Shown here: piece by piece, positions 62,257-64,000 of the stretch
Numbering within the stretch: the first letter of the stretch is position 1
How the letters are laid out: each line of letters opens with the position of its first letter
NCBI GenBank assembly: GCA_023896275.1
Contig: MLDA01000009.1
Span: forward strand, 1 to 64,000
DNA length: 64,000 nucleotides
Source of the DNA: Kocuria rosea subsp. polaris
GTDB taxonomy: Bacteria; Actinomycetota; Actinomycetes; Actinomycetales; Micrococcaceae
Direction of reading: 5' to 3'
The notes under the pieces: generated by a model
What the model was told of the DNA's origin: nothing
Seen by the model: only the letters and a program-made list of their open reading frames with translations
The model's database searches: none
Translations under genes and position numbers: made by a program

Positions 62257-62301
62257 CAAAAAGACGTGGGGTGGACCGGCGCCATGCCAATCCACCCCAC
62301 G
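62257..62301 (-). terminator. Intrinsic terminator after the IclR gene
   Basis: An 11-bp stem (62265-62275 with 62291-62301; minus-strand CGTGGGGTGGA) with a U-run on the minus strand (bases 62258-62262). It separates the IclR gene from the transporter operon. Confidence 0.8.
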
Positions 62302-62339
62302 CCCAAACGTTCCGCTTCGAAGAACGGCTCCGCGGCGCC

Positions 62340-63158
62340 TCAGCTCCGAGCCGTGCGCGCCCTCCAGGGGTTCTCGAGGCGCGCCGCTACCTCTTGGAGC
62401 GCAGTCCCAACCGCCGCCAGCCTGACGGGGCCAGCCTGATCGGCGGGAATGGCCGCACCCATCGCCAGCGGCGGATCTCCCGGCGCCCAGGCCGGTAGCG
62501 GCACCGCGACGCCGCACAGACCTACGGTCGAATGCCCTTCGTCGACGGCGTAGCCTCGCTGCCGGGCCTCCCGGAGACGTTCGCGCAGCCCGGTCAACGT
62601 CATCTCGGTCCCGTCGATGCCGGAGTTCGCGGGCAGCCGGTCGCCCACGAGTTCTTCGAGCTCGTTGTCTCCGAGCCCACAGAGGAGCGCGTTGCCAGCC
62701 GCGGTGAACACCGCAGGCAGTCGCGACCCGAGCGGGGTCCCAAACCGATAGGGGGCGCGACCCTCGTGCCGGGCGAGATACAAGGTATCGGCGCCGTCGA
62801 GCATGGCAATTTGCACGACCTCGGTGTGCAGAGTCGGCGAGGCCGCGACGAGCCCGAAGAACTCACGGACCTGGTTAAACTGGACGGCGAACGCACCGCC
62901 GAGCTCGGCAGTGCGCCGGCCAAGCGCAAAGCCCTCGGTGACTCGGCGAATCATGCCGCCGTCCTCGAGCGCCTGGCAGAGATTCGCACACGAAGATTTG
63001 GCCAGCCCCAGCCCGCGGGAGATTTCGCTCAGGGACAGCGGCTTGCCCTCCGCATCTGCCAGCAAGGTCAAGATGCCCAGCGCCCGGGTCACAGCCGGAG
63101 CAGGATCCCGCGGCGGGCGACCGGAACCCGCCGCTACTTCCCCGTTCTCCTGAGCCAT
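62340..63158 (-). CDS. IclR-family transcriptional regulator
   Basis: A 272-aa regulator with the IclR winged helix (VTRALGILTLLADAEGKPLS to GLGLAKSSCANLCQALEDGGMIRRV) and effector domain with RREARQRGYAVDEGHSTVG. It starts with a one-base overlap of the 2-hydroxyacid dehydrogenase stop, so both are in one unit. It ends before a strong terminator, and probably controls the transporter/dehydrogenase operon downstream. Confidence 0.92.
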   Translation of the reverse strand: MAQENGEVAAGSGRPPRDPAPAVTRALGILTLLADAEGKPLSLSEISRGLGLAKSSCANLCQALEDGGMIRRVTEGFALGRRTAELGGAFAVQFNQVREFFGLVAASPTLHTEVVQIAMLDGADTLYLARHEGRAPYRFGTPLGSRLPAVFTAAGNALLCGLGDNELEELVGDRLPANSGIDGTEMTLTGLRERLREARQRGYAVDEGHSTVGLCGVAVPLPAWAPGDPPLAMGAAIPADQAGPVRLAAVGTALQEVAARLENPWRARTARS

Positions 63159-64000
63159 CAGTAAAACTCCACCGTGTCGACGCGGTTGAGCAGAGGGTCG
63201 CCGTCGAGCAAACGTGTCGCGTTACAGGCAAACAGCTTTGCGATGCGCCGCGCCTCCTGCCGACTCAGAGCGGCGGTGTGCGGGCTCGCGAGGACCCGTG
63301 GGTGCTCCCACAAAGGACTCGACGCCGGCAACGGTTCGGTCGCGAACACGTCGAGGGCGGCGAACCCGATCCATCCGTCGTCGAGCGCGGGCAGGAGGGC
63401 CTCCTCGTCGATGACCGTTCCGCGGCCGACGTTGACCAGGATGGTCCCGGGCTTGACGGCGGCGAAGACGTCGGCGCCGATGAGCTTCTCGGTCGACGGC
63501 GTCCCCGGCAGCGTCACGATGATCGCGTCGACCTCTCCCGCCGCGGCGGTGAGCTCCTCGAGCGGGATCACCCGGTCGACGTGCTCCACGGGGCGCCCGC
63601 TGCGGGAGGTGCCCCACACGGTGGAGCCGCAGGCAGCGAACCGGGCCGCGGTCGCCGCCCCGATGCCGCCGAGGCCCACGACAAGGACCGTCATCTCGTC
63701 CAGGTGGCGCATGTACCGCCGCTCGGTGGGCCACAGCTTCTCCGCCTGGTCGCGCTCAAGCTGGCGCAAGTCCTTGGCACCTGCGAGGACGCCGAAGAGT
63801 GCGAATTCGGCGAGCGTCGAGCCGTGCACGCCAGCGCTCGTGGTGAACGCGACCCGCTCGAGCTCCGCCGCGGCGAGGTCCGCCGCACGCACCTGCGCGC
63901 CGCCGCCGGCTGCCGTCGTATGCACCCACCGCAACTGAGCATTCGAGCGGACGGCCTGCGACAGCAGTGCCGGATCGACGTCGGGAATACCGAAGAATGC
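63158..64000 (-). CDS. D-isomer specific 2-hydroxyacid dehydrogenase (5' end outside window)
   Basis: Readable from the window edge inward (AFFGIPDVDPALLSQAVRSN at the start of what is visible), so the N-terminus lies beyond 64000. The NAD fold is VLVVGLGGIGAATAARFAACG, and the catalytic Arg is in VNVGRGTVIDE, Glu in DVFATEPLP and His in ASPHTAALS. Such enzymes reduce hydroxypyruvate, glyoxylate or 2-ketogluconate. Its stop overlaps the IclR start, and it belongs to the sugar-acid cluster. The start cannot be placed. Confidence 0.9.
   Translation of the reverse strand, partial: AFFGIPDVDPALLSQAVRSNAQLRWVHTTAAGGGAQVRAADLAAAELERVAFTTSAGVHGSTLAEFALFGVLAGAKDLRQLERDQAEKLWPTERRYMRHLDEMTVLVVGLGGIGAATAARFAACGSTVWGTSRSGRPVEHVDRVIPLEELTAAAGEVDAIIVTLPGTPSTEKLIGADVFAAVKPGTILVNVGRGTVIDEEALLPALDDGWIGFAALDVFATEPLPASSPLWEHPRVLASPHTAALSRQEARRIAKLFACNATRLLDGDPLLNRVDTVEFY

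Overview
The window is GC-rich throughout, with G/C at most third codon positions, many GTG starts, short 1-8 nt gene overlaps and at least one apparently leaderless promoter. An Asp23/DUF6286 envelope operon, a FurA-KatG pair, AmaP-type anchors, a Stealth phosphotransferase and MsiK-dependent-looking sugar importers all point to a high-GC Gram-positive of the Actinomycetota, most plausibly order Micrococcales, family Micrococcaceae (inference from gene content; no 16S rRNA is present). I see no prophage, CRISPR array or intact mobile element. Most of the window is ordinary chromosome with dense carbohydrate and regulatory gene content.

Layout. 1-1.5 kb: tail of a peptide/nickel-type ABC importer (two ATPases, the first cut by the window edge). 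1.5-5.3 kb: pyrE with a GNAT gene, then a wHTH regulator abutting a Stealth sugar-phosphate transferase, and a DUF2975 membrane protein. 5.3-9.4 kb: a 31-bp tandem repeat, a calcineurin-type phosphodiesterase, nadE and a NarL-type two-component system. 9.5-13.5 kb: a YtrA-regulated ABC exporter, xthA and a conserved hypothetical. 13.5-18.6 kb: a GH13 alpha-glucosidase and the Asp23 envelope operon with a pair of related four-helix membrane proteins at its end. 18.6-25.2 kb: a GH42 beta-galactosidase with its ABC importer, divergent from a LacI regulator. 25.2-25.6 kb: tRNA-Glu, tRNA-Asp and tRNA-Phe. 25.7-28.9 kb: a minizincin-type metallopeptidase, a CDF metal exporter and a secreted NlpC/P60 hydrolase.

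28.9-31.9 kb is a three-gene type III polyketide cluster (synthase, methyltransferase, flavin hydroxylase) that resembles the srsABC phenolic-lipid pathway in layout. 32.1-34.0 kb is a heavily decayed IS5-family transposase next to a divergent flavin-reductase/ArsR-like pair, probably an acquired islet. 34-41.7 kb holds a universal stress protein, a purine permease, a DUF559 nuclease-like protein, a spermidine-synthase-like/GNAT/thiamine-binding operon, an amino-acid permease and a small P-loop kinase. 41.8-48.2 kb is a second alpha-glucoside system: a GH13 enzyme, a divergent ROK repressor and an ABC importer, with matching AT-rich operator-like sites in front of both transcription units. 48.4-51 kb is furA-katG. 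51-56.6 kb has an SDR/TetR pair, an orphan double ABC ATPase, a DUF4240 lipoprotein and a two-domain glyoxalase-type enzyme. 56.7-58.8 kb is an Ada/AlkA fusion plus Ogt (alkylation repair). 58.8-64 kb is a sugar-acid (idonate/ketogluconate-like) catabolic cluster: IdnD-like and IdnO-like dehydrogenases, an MHS-family transporter, an IclR regulator and a 2-hydroxyacid dehydrogenase cut by the right edge.

The most unusual items are the phenolic-lipid-type PKS cluster, the IdnD-like enzyme lacking all structural-zinc cysteines, the ROK repressor lacking the usual zinc motif but with a readable operator family, the Asp23 operon with its extra four-helix proteins, and the IS5 relic that has lost several internal segments at once.
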